Positions 25,301 through 38,125 of a DNA stretch of 64,000 bases are shown piece after piece. Under the pieces are notes generated by a model that saw only the letters and a program-made list of their open reading frames with translations, did not search any database and had not been told where the DNA came from. Position numbers and translations under genes: made by a program. Origin of the DNA: Anisakis pegreffii (Eukaryota; Nematoda; Chromadorea; Rhabditida; Anisakidae); NCBI GenBank assembly GCA_035041965.1, contig JAPYMA010000618.1, forward strand, positions 124,001 through 188,000. Reading direction: 5' to 3'. Numbering within the stretch: the stretch's first letter is position 1; each line of letters opens with the position of its first letter.

Positions 25301-26516
25301 AAATGTTCATGATTAGTTTAGAACAGGGAAATGGATTAGTTATGCAATAATCGTGATTGTTCAATTGCATACGAACAAATTATGATTTATTGATAATGTT
25401 TCCGAACTGAGGAGCAATACTAGGCTCCAGTTTGAGTGGCATTCATCTGCATCATATCATGAAAGCATGTTGATCTCTGTATCACTCACAATAGCAGGCA
25501 CTATGCTACGGAGAATTTGATCCACAGTACAGAGCGAGCGATATAGATGAGTATGTAGTGGAAGCGTGAAAATTTTCAAAACCAAAAGGGTAAACAACAA
25601 GGTAATGCTCTTAAAAACATCGAGAATCAATTATGAAGCTACTGAAAAGAGTGAGAATTCCCTTTGGAATAAGCAGAACATGAACGAACAGCAGAAAACT
25701 TTTGATAAGTTCCATAATGCTAACAAATCAGCGGACATCTCAATCGTACCACAAATTTTGCATAAATATCCGGGAAATGTTGAATTAGTGAATGAAGTTT
25801 CGCAACTCACGTCGATATATCGTTGAATCGTATCGTCTGAACGCTTCTCGTATACAGACAGAACACATGATTGACACGAAGCACTTTCGATGCACTATGA
25901 TCCGTGTTATCTTCAAGTGCGATTGTTGTCTCAGCATTCTGATAGTTTGGCTCCTGAAAAATATCGCTAAATCTCTTTGAGAACACCAGCAAAATCTCTC
26001 AATATTCATCCTCCTTAAGAGAAATTGTTCACTTCAGAAAGAATGGAACAATCACGATTTGAATAGGATTTCATAAGAAGCTAAACAAACCAAGTCAGTC
26101 AGGAGAACGCCACAGAGTCGTCCATAAGGTATTGTGAAATTGTACTTGACCATATTACCATTTTTGAGTGCACTTCCGCACGGAGTTCTGGTTTTATGAT
26201 CGTAGACATAGACGACTGGTTGGGATTTGGGATTAGCCATCCAACGTTGAATATCCGGATCGGTTTTGTTCAACACCACAGTGATAGCGTCGGCAGAACA
26301 TGACACTTCTTCAACTACAAATATCCAAACGGATCCTTAGTAAATGTCCATTTCAATGCACATGATCGCACTTGTTAGTCACATTAGTCACTTCAATGCA
26401 CTCAATGCGATGTATGAAAGCAACTTACCAAAACCATCAGCTTGTACTTGATCTCCAACGAAAATCAGCATCAAAATCAACGATATTCGGCTCATTATAA
26501 TACCGGAAATGAACAT
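22318..26516 (-). CDS. Cuticlin-like zona pellucida (ZP) domain transmembrane protein
   Basis: ZP proteins polymerise in apical extracellular matrix; in nematodes many build cuticle or line ducts. Nine exons join in phase on the - strand: 26516-26429, 26314-26091, 25953-25811, 25289-25150, 24625-24529, 24076-23917, 23791-23626, 23404-23227 and 22444-22318, giving 440 aa. Exon 1 encodes a signal peptide (ISLILMLIFVGDQVQA). The ZP domain starts at VSCSADAITVVLNKT and continues through TPCGSAL...YGRLCG, then KPKVEMIFRSVDGRP, GDTVEFYVALSPD, GISPKECMFSD and SCPVD. It ends with FSKFKTFRFG-x4-VFAHCTVQVCLNSAECEQNC. A furin-type site RYKR (303-306) follows, then one membrane segment (about 357-382, PLPIFFVILVLVTMLLLSLS) and a short cytosolic tail. 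This is the standard cuticlin layout. The last exon is the least certain: it is open in a second frame, and I chose the frame that keeps phase and ends GYDYP. Confidence 0.9.
23035..23164. mobile_element. Short hAT-like non-autonomous element (MITE) in the last intron of the ZP gene
   Basis: The ends TAGTGGTTTTCA (23035-23046) and TGAGAACCACTG (23153-23164) are inverted copies with 10 of 12 matching positions. The end motif CAGTGGTTCTCA is like that of many hAT-superfamily transposons. The 130-bp body is visibly more GC-rich than its surroundings (GGGGGAGATAACCGGGGTCG) and holds a small hairpin TTACCC-GTTCT-GGGTAA. I did not find a convincing 8-bp target duplication, so it may be an old insertion. 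It carries no open frame. Confidence 0.55.
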
Positions 26517-28965
26517 TTTTATATCTGAAATCTCTCAACATTATAAGGGAACAACAGAAGGAGCACATGATTTCATAATATGATCTTAGCAGTGAACAAA
26601 TAGAGTTTAAATTGAGCAGATAACGATCAACTGGGCCGAGGATGTCAAACTCATTTTCAACCTAACAGAGAAATAGTAACCTCTAATGGAGAGTTACTAT
26701 TGTAAGAAATACTAACTTCAACCTAACGGAAAACTTCTAATTGCAGAACTATGGAGTGAAAAGGTTTCAATGCACTAAGTGAATAGGAATGAAAGAAAAG
26801 TGTGAGCATATGAGCATAACTGCAACAAAAACACTCATAATGATATAATTACAATATAGTGGAGTATAATGATAACCATATAAAATAATGACTACTATAC
26901 GTTAATAGTAACAATAATAACAGTATGCAAATACGGCTGAGTGGAGCGTTGATTGGACATCAGGACAATGGAGAGTCATTAGAAGAATTGTGCCGTTAAA
27001 TGCTTACTGGCTCCTTAGAACGAACACACCTGGCATATAAATCTCTATCTACTATTATCTGTTACAGGTCCGCTTTGAATGTCCGTTAATGGTAAGTGCA
27101 TCATATATGCGCATATATCCCATAAAATAATCAATTCTCTTCAAAGCCAGATTAACTAGCATTTTTTGATCGATTTGAATGCAAATGAATTGAAATTTAG
27201 ATTTCGTAGGAGTATTTCACCAGAGATATCCAGTGCAGTACACTACTGAATTCATAAACACAGTTCACGGTTGATTTGTATGAGAATTCGGGATTATCAA
27301 TAGCATTCGTTTATCTCAAATTCATGAAATTATTTTATATTCATTCACAGAGATCAGCTTTTGATCGTCCATTAATAAGGAATCGCTACATTTTGAAGTT
27401 GTTATTGTTTTGAGATAATCCTGCAAGTGCCGATGAACACATCAGCTGTTTGAGGATGATTGCTTATTGCGGACTCTAATTCCATCATATACTTTGCGGT
27501 TGTTTTCTTGAGGTCACCTAGTTTGCACCTTTCATGGTCAGCAAAAAACAGAGATCAATTCAATGCACTACAGGCACTGTATTACGGTAACTATGGCACT
27601 GAATTATCAACCCGTTTGGTAACACCTGTATAAAAGCTCAAGCATAATCGCTCTTGAATGCATTCTTAAATGATACTTAATAATAAAAAAGATGACAAAC
27701 GAAGTATTGACAAAAAATACTGTTGATTGCTAGGGAAAAATCTATGGATTGGAGGTTGTGAAGGCGAATAATTTGTTACAAAAATCAGATGAATTCAAAA
27801 GCAAAGAAATCAGCTGAATAAAATGGACGAATTGCAGTTAATACGGTTGGAGCACGAAAGGTTGATGAGGTAGAACGGATTTTGGGAAGAAGGCGAAGGG
27901 CAAAGAGCCGGGAGAGGGGGATTAAGCTACCGCCTAAACGCTTCGTTACCTTGGATGCATATGCATATGCACGTGCATAAAGCGATATCAATTTTTGTGT
28001 TAATTGATTGAGACCTTGAAGCAACAGCATGAACGATCAACAGAAACAGCCAAGAAGAGGGCATTGAGGTCATAATCTCTTAGACGGATCGATCAGACAA
28101 TGGGGAATTAATAAAATCGTTGGCTAATGACGAACCACGGCCAGGTAATTACCTCAAAAACCGCACAAGGGAACGCTTGATCAGTGAGTAATCTTGAGGT
28201 TCCGTCTCATTTCGTGCCAATGCTAACAATGACCATAAAATGACCACTGAGTGACCACAGAGTGACCAACATGCAGGTGACCACACCTGCCTGGACTGCG
28301 CTTATGTAAAACAATAACGGCGATCATGTTGAAGCGCATGTACGCAGGTATTGTATGATCAAATCAGATCACACGTTTCCAATGCTACATCAGATTTATT
28401 TGCTTTGTCTCGTGTTCATCTCATTGATAGAGCATATCCCAAGTATCATTCATAAGTGCTATGAGGACATCATAGCCCCACAGAGCAGCTCTCAAAAGGT
28501 AACGAGAGATAATTCATATGCATAATCGAATCGTTTGTATGCAGCATTGATATTAATATGCACGAACATTTAGAGTACTACGGCATATTGTATGCATACT
28601 ATCACAAAATAGTATTTGATTACGTTCGGTTTGTACGCATATGAAATGTGCTCTAGTTGATGGATAGAGCCGTCGCTTACTCATAAGGATAAATGCGTGT
28701 ATTTGCAATCGAGTCGGTAAAATCCTTTGTTGTTGCTGTTTTGCTGTTGTCCTTGTCGCTTTGAAATGATGCTTTTTGTTAATATGAATGACCGCTTACC
28801 TATGAACACAACAAAACTGAGATAACCAACAGTTCAACAATAAGCTGTCAGACCACTCATGGATCCACACGAGTGGATTGAATAATTAAACATAATATGA
28901 TCTTCACAGATCAATTGCTTATGATAATCAGTGTCAAGCACAGACGGATATGAGAGGAACAGTAT
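26517..28965. other. Intergenic, no gene recognised
   Basis: AT-rich DNA upstream of the ZP gene. Visible items are a repeated TTCAACCTAAC (about 26656 and 26717) flanking an imperfect hairpin AGTAACCTCT-AATGG-AGAGTTACT (26675-26698). A short run of GAGTGACCA-like repeats lies at about 28245-28285. The open frame at 27785-28030 (-) shows no splice or protein signature. Confidence 0.45.
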
Positions 28966-29041
28966 TTACTCGTTCAAGAAGTTATCGTCGTTCACGGTTA
29001 AGCGACCCTTGAACTTTTGTGGACCTTCAATGAGAATTCGT
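28966..29041 (-). CDS. Candidate terminal coding exon of an unidentified gene
   Basis: On the - strand an acceptor CTTACAG is followed by one base and then 24 codons ending at TAA (28968-28966). They encode RILIEGPQKFKGRLTVNDDN then FLNE. The composition looks like real protein and the stop falls without a frame break. I do not recognise the family and found no upstream exon with matching phase between 29.05 and 31.8 kb. It cannot belong to the GPCR to the right, which already ends in its own stop at 31830. It may be a lone exon of a gene with long introns, or a chance stretch. Confidence 0.3.
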
Positions 29042-31829
29042 CTGTAAGTGGAAGATAATTCTCATGGTATGAGCATCTCGTACTGACTATTGAATGACGA
29101 CTGACTGTAGTGCGGCTATGATATCTCCCCGAAATGGGATTAATGCAGTTTTATAGCGCAATGTGCGTTGATTAGCATTTGGCGTATATGGTATAAGATT
29201 AATTTATGTGTGGGATATAGGTATGCGAGCAAATATTAATGCTAATTCTATTAGATTAAGAAGGGATAGAAGTTTACGGCTCATTTGCATTTGAGTGTTT
29301 ATGCGTTCGTGTGCATACAGTTAGAACTGATGATGAAAATTGCGCTGAAACAACAGAATACTATGCGTCACATTTTGTTTGTTTGCGATGCATAATTTGT
29401 GAATATCCATAGCAACAATAGCGTCACGTCTGATCCATAATAATTTGTGAACGATACCAGAAAAGAATCTAAACGAATTCCTAGAATTTGAACGGAAAAT
29501 TTTGCCGGTAAATTAGTCTTAACATTAGTTGTTTCTTTCGGAATTAATTATTAATGCGATTTAATTATGAATGCAAGTTAATTATTCTGGGCAAAGTCAT
29601 GGAAAAGTATCTTGATGAACCCTATTCATACAGTTGAATTTCTGTTTGGAAAGACTGAACAGGTAATGAGTGTGTAATGGAAACATCATGCATTCATTGT
29701 CAAATGATTTACGATGATCAAAGGATATTTCGCAAACTGCATTATGACATATGATCACGTTTATGAGACATTCACAACCTCGAATACACTCTAATGAGTA
29801 TCAATTAACCAATATTTATTGCAGCACAGTATTCAAGGTATAGCTCATTACAGTGATTATATCTTCTCGATAATTCCCATCAATTGCATAATTGATTCAA
29901 CGGAAGCGTTCAATTCCAAATCTGTTTGGTAATGCGCAGTCAGGCAGCATGGACCTACAAAAGGATTCTGTTTAAACAAACGGAATATCACGTCGAGTGA
30001 AATCAAAAGGTGCTTGTAGCTCATGCAAAAACCGTTTGAATGGGATACTGAATGTTTTCATGGTGGAAAGGATCACTGTTTAGCGTCTTTCATGTTTCCA
30101 TTTAACATGGGCCCATCAAGAGTTTTATTTTCTTCTCGTTGTTGGATATTAGAAAACAAAACTTCTCTTTGTATAATACAGTGATGTATTTTGCTGATAA
30201 TCAGAGTGTGTTTGAGACAGTGAACATGTGACGAAGATTTTCGGTGTATTCCAATCACTCGGCATTCCAAACTGGTGAGAATATCATGATACTGGTTACA
30301 CTATCACACAATTTCAGCATAATTTACAGTAAATTAATTGAAATATATGCTTAAGTATATCCACATGACTGCGGTCATTGAGATGTGTATTTGATAGAGG
30401 TGACGTAATATGCTAAAGGAGAATGAAAATGATCTATGCGTTTAATTGCAGTCTGCATGATTCGGAACATCTGTTTCCTCTAAAGTGAATCAGCAGATCG
30501 ACCGTTGTCCGATAGACAACATTACGCTTGTCAGCTAAAATTACGTTGAGCAGGTAAAAACAAGTTTACCGTTGACGTTCAAACATCTGCCTCAGTACTA
30601 TTACATCATAGATTTCGCGCATCATTTCAACAATTTCACAGCTCAGCAAATTTTCATTTAGTTAGCATTCTGTTGCTTTGAATGGGTTAGTTCCTTTCGA
30701 CGCAAACCTTCTATTGCAAACTAAACGTTCGAGAAGCTATGGTCACTGCCTGTGTCATTTTCAAGTCCCCTATATCCTCATTTTTACCAGCATCAATAGG
30801 TTTCGTGATATCCGCCCTAAAAATGATGATTTCTAGTTTCTGAAAAGGACATTCCCGAGAAAATCCTCTAATACTAGTCATTATCATATCGTTAGCCGAA
30901 CGATTTTTTTTGTTTTTGGTTTACGGATGCTGTACTCTAATAATGATATGTCATTCACTTGAAATATTGCTTGAATACAAGCGAGCATTATCTCAACTGA
31001 TTTGTATTCATTATTGATATCGTTCTATACGTCATAATATTGATGGAACAAATTTCATGTCGTTATCGTTACAATATTTTCATTGTTACCAGCATAATCA
31101 ATGTTCCTTCATTATATTTTTATTGTAACGTCAGGTTTCAGCTATGTCCAAATAGCACTTCAATGTGAAGCAAGAAACGGATACGCTGATCCAATGAATA
31201 GCTTTATCTATACATAACACATTTGGAGTCGTCAAAACAGAACAACGAGACAATGGATTAGCAGTAGTGAGTGAGTGCATTACCGCATTATATGTACATC
31301 GGTGATAATTTGTATTTTAAAAGATGTCAAATTCATTATTATCAACTCAAGAAACGCTTATGACTAAGTGATCATAACATATCATGTAAAACGGACTGCT
31401 TTTCACTAGACACTTCGTTTTGCTCGAAAACAATCAACGCATATGGCAAAACATATCAAAAGGTTGAAATTCAATGATATGGAAAAAATGCACATCCATT
31501 AGCAACAAGGTCAAGTTGTGCAAGGTAATCAAATTTGCTCAAAATGATTTGGTCGCGCACAAAGTTGTGAAGTTTACTTCGGATTGTGAATGGATACATT
31601 ATCATCGTTTGTCCAATATGGCCTACAGATGGATTTCTTTCGCGAAAAGTGGTCATCATTATGAAAATGTCAGAAACATTTCAGTTGGTGAGAGAAATCC
31701 AATTGGAAATTCTGTGACACTATCAATGTTTTCGACACAGAAATGCTTTCACCACTCTAAGATCACTGGGTTGCTAAAATCGCCTCGTAAATAATATCGT
31801 ACAAAGAGCAATTACCAACAAATGCTTGA
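29042..31829. other. Intergenic or intronic, no exon supported
   Basis: AT-rich with no exon I can defend. If the exon at 28966-29041 is real, its upstream partners should lie here or beyond the GPCR gene. The open frames at 30073-30270 and 31471-31794 lack splice context. Confidence 0.4.
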
Positions 31830-34800
31830 TCACAGTTTGATTTCGCTCCCGCTTTCGTAGTAATCTTGTTCACTGGCATACGACTGCCTGCCGGAGTCAG
31901 CCTTTGAGTCAACTATTAAAGTACCATTTGCTTTCAGTGTAACCTCGGCTCCAGGAGGCTGTGTTGGAAATGCAACAGATTTACGATGATTAAGGACATC
32001 CGATGAATTTTTCGTCACGTTATTGTTCGCATTATTTGGATGAAGTGACTTTGATGTGGTCAGTTCCGCACAATTGGTGTCATCGTTGAAGTCACCAGCT
32101 GAAAATTGAGCGATAATATAACGCAATTGCAAGGATTTAATTATGGATTGGTTAGCGGAATATTTCAGCACATCGCAAAATTTTTTTCATCACGTCAAGT
32201 TCTGAGAAGCAATTAATTGTTATCAAATGGTCGCGGCATGACTCGAGCGTGGGCACTAAAGAGATTACAGATGCGAGTTTAATGTGGTGCAATTTCTTTT
32301 ACTGCAAACTTTACAGTATCAGTTCTGTGAAGCAATCAGTCATATAAAAGTAATGAGTACTTATTAAAGTCAACACTCAAGTAAATCCAACTTCCATTAA
32401 TGTTAGAATGCAAAGCTCATTAGTGCGCGAGTCACTGAGCGACAGGTGTAGAAGACGAAAAATAAGGAATTATGAAGAATTCTCATTTGAAGTAATGAAA
32501 ACAAGCGTACGTTTTCGATGAGATGCTGCCGAATTGTTTTCACTTTGAATGGTACTCAATATGGTACGCTGGTGCTCAGGTGAGAAGTGAAGCTGAGCCT
32601 CAGAAGCCTCAGAAGGTGCAGCACCGAAACTGAGCAGTTCACTGCCTTCGGCCGATCGTAATTTCGATGGTACAGCAGCACCTTGTCGAGGTGAGACTGG
32701 ACGTCGTTCCACTGTACTCTGATAGACTCGTTTCTCAGGAGATTGATGCAACTGGAAGTTTTCATTTATTGTTGTTCGGTCATAAATGATGGATTAGAGT
32801 TAGCGAGTTGGGAAAACGTAGTCTCTAGTACGATGAGACTCCTCTAGCTGAGGATGGTTGTTGGATTTCACCAAAAACTTATGATGTTTCAAATCAAAAT
32901 CTTTATCACAGGGGCAAGAAGTGTTGACCTAGATGAAGCAATGAACACAACAGGATTTAACCTTCAGTTACAGCTCTCAAGATACCTTTACTCACCTCCA
33001 CGCATATTCTCAGGCTATTTTTGATCACTGTGAGAGCAGCCACTCTTCAGCAGTGGCTTGCCTAGCTTACTGATGAATATGATTGGGATTCTGAGAGTGG
33101 ATTTCACTTGAATGCAATCAGAAGAGCTGACCTGACGGTTTAAAAGTCCGTAGAGTATGAAATTAGATGCTGAATTGATGTATGGCAAAGCGTGAACACC
33201 GTACATAAAATATATAAATGAAGAATCAGGCGTTTCCAAGTCGGGTGGTTGGAACACCTCAAGGTAGAGCGAGTACAACACGGAGACCCAATATGGTGTC
33301 CTGAAGGAATACTTTTTGCGATTCCAATGCTACGTCTATAAGTCTTGAAATTCAATGTGATAACACGGAAAACACTTGTAACAACAGTCATTGACATTGT
33401 GCGTTGACTCCTTCAAGCCTTAAGTATCCTTAAGTGTTGTCGTTATTCGCCTTAAGTATTCCAATATTTAAGGCAAACAATGATTATGTTTCGGTTCCTT
33501 GAAGCAGTACAGCATGAACATACCAGCAAACAAAATGAAACAAGCATATGGCCAATGTATATGCTGCTATTCGGCCAATTGGAATTTTATCATCCAGTGA
33601 CGCCTTGCAACGTCTCGAACCGAGCAGTGTTCGACGTGCCGTTCGACTTTGCTTAAGAAGCCTCATCAACATACCATAATAAAAGTAGATCATCAGAAGG
33701 AGTGGAACCAAGTAAGCCTAAAATACGAATATACTTTGTCAAGCATTCAGTACTGGATTGAGAGGCCCCAGCTTAGCCTTTGCCCCTCCACTGACCACTT
33801 TTTCAATAGAATCGCTCCCATTTAACAATGGACGAGCTGTGATGACCTGACCAAGGAATTGATCCGACTGAGATTTCAAAAGTATCTGTTGAGTAGCCTG
33901 CATTTTCAGTATTTCTGTCATCGATGATTCGATGTTTTTCATTAAACTGAAGCATGGTCACCTAAGCTGGTTCGCCTATATTTTGCACGAAAAGATTCCT
34001 TTGCAAAAGCAAGTGAATTCATGAATATTTAAAATCTTGAAGAATATCTTCGCGATTGACAAAATATATTGTTAGGGAGTCTAGTTAGAATTATCTTTGG
34101 TGAAGCCACCTATGTGATCGTCTTTCAAAAATCCAGCTCTCATTACTTCATTACGTATACCCATTTGCCAGAAAAGTCGAAATATTCCGATTGTGAGCTT
34201 AATCGAATCGATCGAATTTAATTCACTCTAAACGCATGAATTTCTTAAATGTTATCAACATCAATGCTAAACGACACACGAGCATTTATGGGAATAGATG
34301 AAATGAACTTACAAAAAGGAAACACGTAAGTGTGAAAAGAATGAAGAGTTCATTGCTGAGATCATCAACGCATTTGTACAAATGAAGGCGAGTCAACTCA
34401 TTAGTTGCACGATTGTACTTCTCATGCACAATTATTTCCTTAATTGATCAACATGTTAAGGCATGAAAGTTCATTTCTCATTCAGATAAGAGCATAGGGA
34501 CATTTTCAATCCTCCGTATTTGCACTTATACATTTTAATCGCTTATTAAAATGATCTAGAAACTACTTTCAATAATAGAGGCACGAGTAGGGTTTTGAAT
34601 TGCGATCGTTCATTTGCTGCTAATCAACAGAAAACGTTGACTTGGTTAGAATTCAGCCAGAGTTATTCGGTGAATCTTTGATGGTCTCTATGAAATTTTA
34701 ATGGTTAGCCGGCGATAAGTGTCGCTCAAGATGAGAAATAACCTTAGAATGAGCAAAAATGAGTATAGGACACAATAGTACACAAGTCAGCGTGAACGTA

Positions 34801-36861
34801 GTGCATAACATTAATGATGCAGTTGACGAATTCCGCAAACGAATCTGAAATTCGCACAAAAAAAACGTTTAGAAATCGCTGCTTCATCTATTTTATTGAT
34901 ACTGAGAAGAAACGACGACAAAGCATTTTAAGGCCCTTTTTTTTGAATGGGACTCATTTTAACTGAAAATTTATGAGCAAAAGTCATGATGAAAATTTCA
35001 AAATTTGCATCATACAAATTAACGAATCAGTTATTCGTAACTCATTAGTAGGATTAATTTTTAGTCGCACACATTACCTGTAACGGATGGCATACGGCAC
35101 AGTATCGATCAATGCTAAAACAAACAAGTATAAAAGTGCTAAATATTTTGCCAATATGCTCGAATAATCGAAACAATTTGCACGCGAACGTACCAAACAT
35201 CCAAAATCCGAGCACCTGCAACAGTAGATAACACTGTATGCGATCGGAACAGTGATTCAAGCTATTATTACGAACAGAACTTAGCAGAAACCTTATGGAT
35301 ATAGGTATGTTTATGATTATCACATTCAAGCTGTCATAAGTTGTTGATTTTATGGAATAGGCGAGATTAAGACCTCAAAGAAAAGTATCATGACCAGCAT
35401 GAGGCTAACAAGATAAATTCGTATTTGAAAAGATGTTCTGCACGAGCAGCATTCCGTTGAGCGGCTTTCTCTGTGCATCTGATCTGCTAGTAATGAGCAG
35501 TATGAAATTATGAAAGAACAAGATTTATCTCGATTCTACCTGATCGATGATAGTCATCGGAAGTGGAAGCATACTCACGAAGTCAACAATGCTCAGAATA
35601 CAAATATACGACAGAGTGGTATTGTGACGAGACCTGAAAGGCATTCGAATCATTAAATTGGTAATCAAATGAGCATCAATGTCATAATGAGATTTCCTAT
35701 TGTTTAAATGACCTCTGAGTAGGATAATCACCCAAGACCACAATGTTATCAGCCCTTTAAGCTCGTAAGCTTCCTGAATTGCGTTGACTCTAAACCAATC
35801 TGCCTCGATCGTGATCGATTACAAAGTGAATCGACGCAAGATACTGCTCTCGCTCTCTCTATTGATCTATTGATCGCATGTCTTGTCACTCACCTCGGAT
35901 CAGTGCTGCGAATATGATGAACAACGGCTAAAATCGCCGAATTTCCACAAGTTCCCAACATAAATAGCATTGCGTACAGTGCCGCAATAGCCATAAGACC
36001 ACCGTTGTCATGATTTGAAAACGGTAGAACGTAGTTGATTCTCATCTGAAGTTAGAAAAGCAATTCGTCTCAAGCTAGTGGTTCTGTCCAAGCCCGAAAA
36101 TGCTTAAAGAAAAGATCTCATCATATGATGACTCATGAACGATTACTGTTACCTAGGAATATGGTGATCATTAAAGTACTTTTTTTGCAGTCTAGTGATA
36201 GCATCGATGAAATGAATGACTGAATGTATTGACGAGTTTCATGAATTTGAACTCGTTGAAAGGACGAATGAGGAGAGAGTGGGGCGTGGTCCTTTAACAG
36301 TGTCTCAATCATTCCGAGAAGTAAAGAGGAAGAAGCATCCGTGAAAAAGCAATAATGGCTATGTACTTAACAATTATAAAGGATAGCAAATCAGCTGCGC
36401 TAAAGAGAATGACGGCAATCACAAATGACTATTATCTGTTCAAGATTCAAATGAACTGAACAACCGATAGAGGCAGCTTCTAGCAAAAGTAATGATGATG
36501 ACTTCACGTCAGCAAAATAGGAATTTCATTGATGTCACTGAGTAGGAACGCAGCCACTCTCGAGAAACGTTAAAAACAACGAGCGTGTGGCTGAAATCAT
36601 TTCCCAAAAATATCCGCAAAAGTCCACTGAATTTTAGTGAAACATTGATTATAGCTGTTGCTTATGAGAGAACCAAAAAGAGTTATTGTATTGCTAGTGG
36701 CCTTATATCAATTCACAGTGTGACTATGTGAAAGAGCGGAAAATTACATGATCAAAATCGATTTCGTCGATCGGTGAGGATCGATTCTCGTAGAGCATCA
36801 TCTCGTCATTGAGGTTCACACCACCACCAGTGGCACTGATATCATCACCATTCAAAGACAT
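31830..36861 (-). CDS. Rhodopsin-family neuropeptide GPCR (somatostatin/allatostatin-C/opioid-like)
   Basis: Ten exons join in phase on the - strand: 36861-36748 (from ATG), 36045-35894, 35633-35540, 35215-35078, 34844-34743, 34438-34313, 33717-33524, 33300-33132, 32751-32511 and 32098-31830, giving 532 aa. TM1 carries GTCGNSAILAVV and TM2 LSIVDFVSMLPLP (the conserved Asp). Cys132 before TM3 can pair with Cys223 in loop 2. TM3 ends DRY (156-158) followed by CAVCHPLQ, TM6 has FVCWTPYW, and TM7 reads NSASNFILY, where the NPxxY proline is Phe. An acidic N-terminus carries N-glycosylation sequons (NMS upstream of the ATG, NRS after it). A long Ser-rich cytosolic tail ends SEIKL. The tail is two exons long. 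The first exon is open upstream of the ATG to an acceptor at 36932, so the true start may be in an earlier exon. The ligand is inferred only at class level. Confidence 0.9.
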
Positions 36862-37036
36862 ATTCAAAATCGCTTCCTTGAAAATCAATCCTTCTGCTTC
36901 GGTAAAATCATCACTATCATCGATTTGATATCTGAAACGATCATTTCTGAATGCCTTTTATCTCGTTTGTCTATTTAAAACATCATTTATTCATTTGAAA
37001 CATTTATCATCTGTTTATCTGAATGCCTTTCAACTC

Positions 37037-37080
37037 ATTTTGAAACAATATCGAATAACTATTCGATATTGTTTCAAAAT
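37037..37080. repeat. Perfect 21-bp inverted repeat with 2-nt spacer
   Basis: Bases 37037-37057 (starting ATTTTGAAACAATATCG) are the exact reverse complement of 37060-37080; the spacer is AC. It lies just upstream (5') of the first GPCR exon found on the - strand, about 105 bases beyond its acceptor at 36932-36934. Confidence 0.95.
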
Positions 37081-37937
37081 CAGTTTCGCGACTGAAGCTC
37101 AACTGTGTGTAGACACGATAATTGTCCTAATGAGATCACTTGACAACACACAATCTTATCCAGCTCGAAATGTGACTACTCGAAAATTCAGTTCTTTTTT
37201 TTCGGCAAAGAATTCCTCCAGTGGTTACGCATTTGCATTAATTATACCTCAAAATTCAAATCTGAATCTCAGAACTCAAATCCGAAATCCTTCATTCATC
37301 AGGCTAATAGCCTTTTGTGTCTGACACATAGAGTTACGAATGAATATATTCTTTTTTTTCGGGGATTTTACAATAATACGAACGCAAAGAGATATCGCCC
37401 TGAATCGTGACTATGTTCATTTATCTTCATTCATTCAAACATTTGTTTCTTTCGAATGTCATGAAATTTGGATAGGTTTGAGCATTACTAGAGGAAAAAC
37501 AAAGAGAAATTAAAAAAAGATCCTTAACGACCTATTGTTATGAATACCGCCTACAGCTGCTTTTTTTCATTAATATGACAACTTAATTATGAACGGATTG
37601 TAAACACGAATTAAGCATTCGAGCAATTCAACGAATCACGCAACAAAGCGATGGATGCATCAATGATGCGGAACCGTCATATCATTTTTACAAAAGTGAA
37701 CTTTTAGATTTTCGAAAGGAGCTTTCTCATGACCTTGTTATAGTCTGATTCGATTACATACACATATAGGTTTGTTGCGCTCATTTCGAGTATTTCCTGC
37801 ATGGCAAATATGAGATGTTTGATGTATTCTCATGGTTGTTTTTCTGTGCTTGCTTGATGAGTTCATGTGACTTGATGGAGACATATGCATCATTCGGGCA
37901 ATACAGTGCTCATAGTACGGTCATAAAGTGGCGACAA

Positions 37938-38125
37938 CAATGAAATGAATCGAAATAATGCTGAGAATGAGTTGAATTTCCAAGAAGGCTAGAAATGAAT
38001 TCGATTTTATTCGACTGCTTCGGGAGAAATATAGCAATGAAATAACTCGAAATAATGTTGAGAATGAGTTGAATTTCGAAGACGGCTAGAAATGAATTCG
38101 ATTTTATTCAACTGCTTCGGGATGA
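37938..38125. repeat. Tandem duplication, two copies, 97-bp period
   Basis: Copy 1 (about 37938-38034) and copy 2 (38035-38125) share CAATGAAAT, CGAAATAATG, TGAGAATGAGTTGAATTTC, then GGCTAGAAATGAATTCGATT and CTGCTTCGGGA. Only a handful of substitutions separate them. Confidence 0.9.

Noticed and set aside
28650..28735. tRNA-like text (GCTCTAGTTGATGGATAGAGC, a D-arm-like hairpin)
   Set aside because: No matching acceptor stem and no proper T-arm (no GTTCGA-type box), so not called a tRNA gene. It may be a decayed tRNA-derived repeat.
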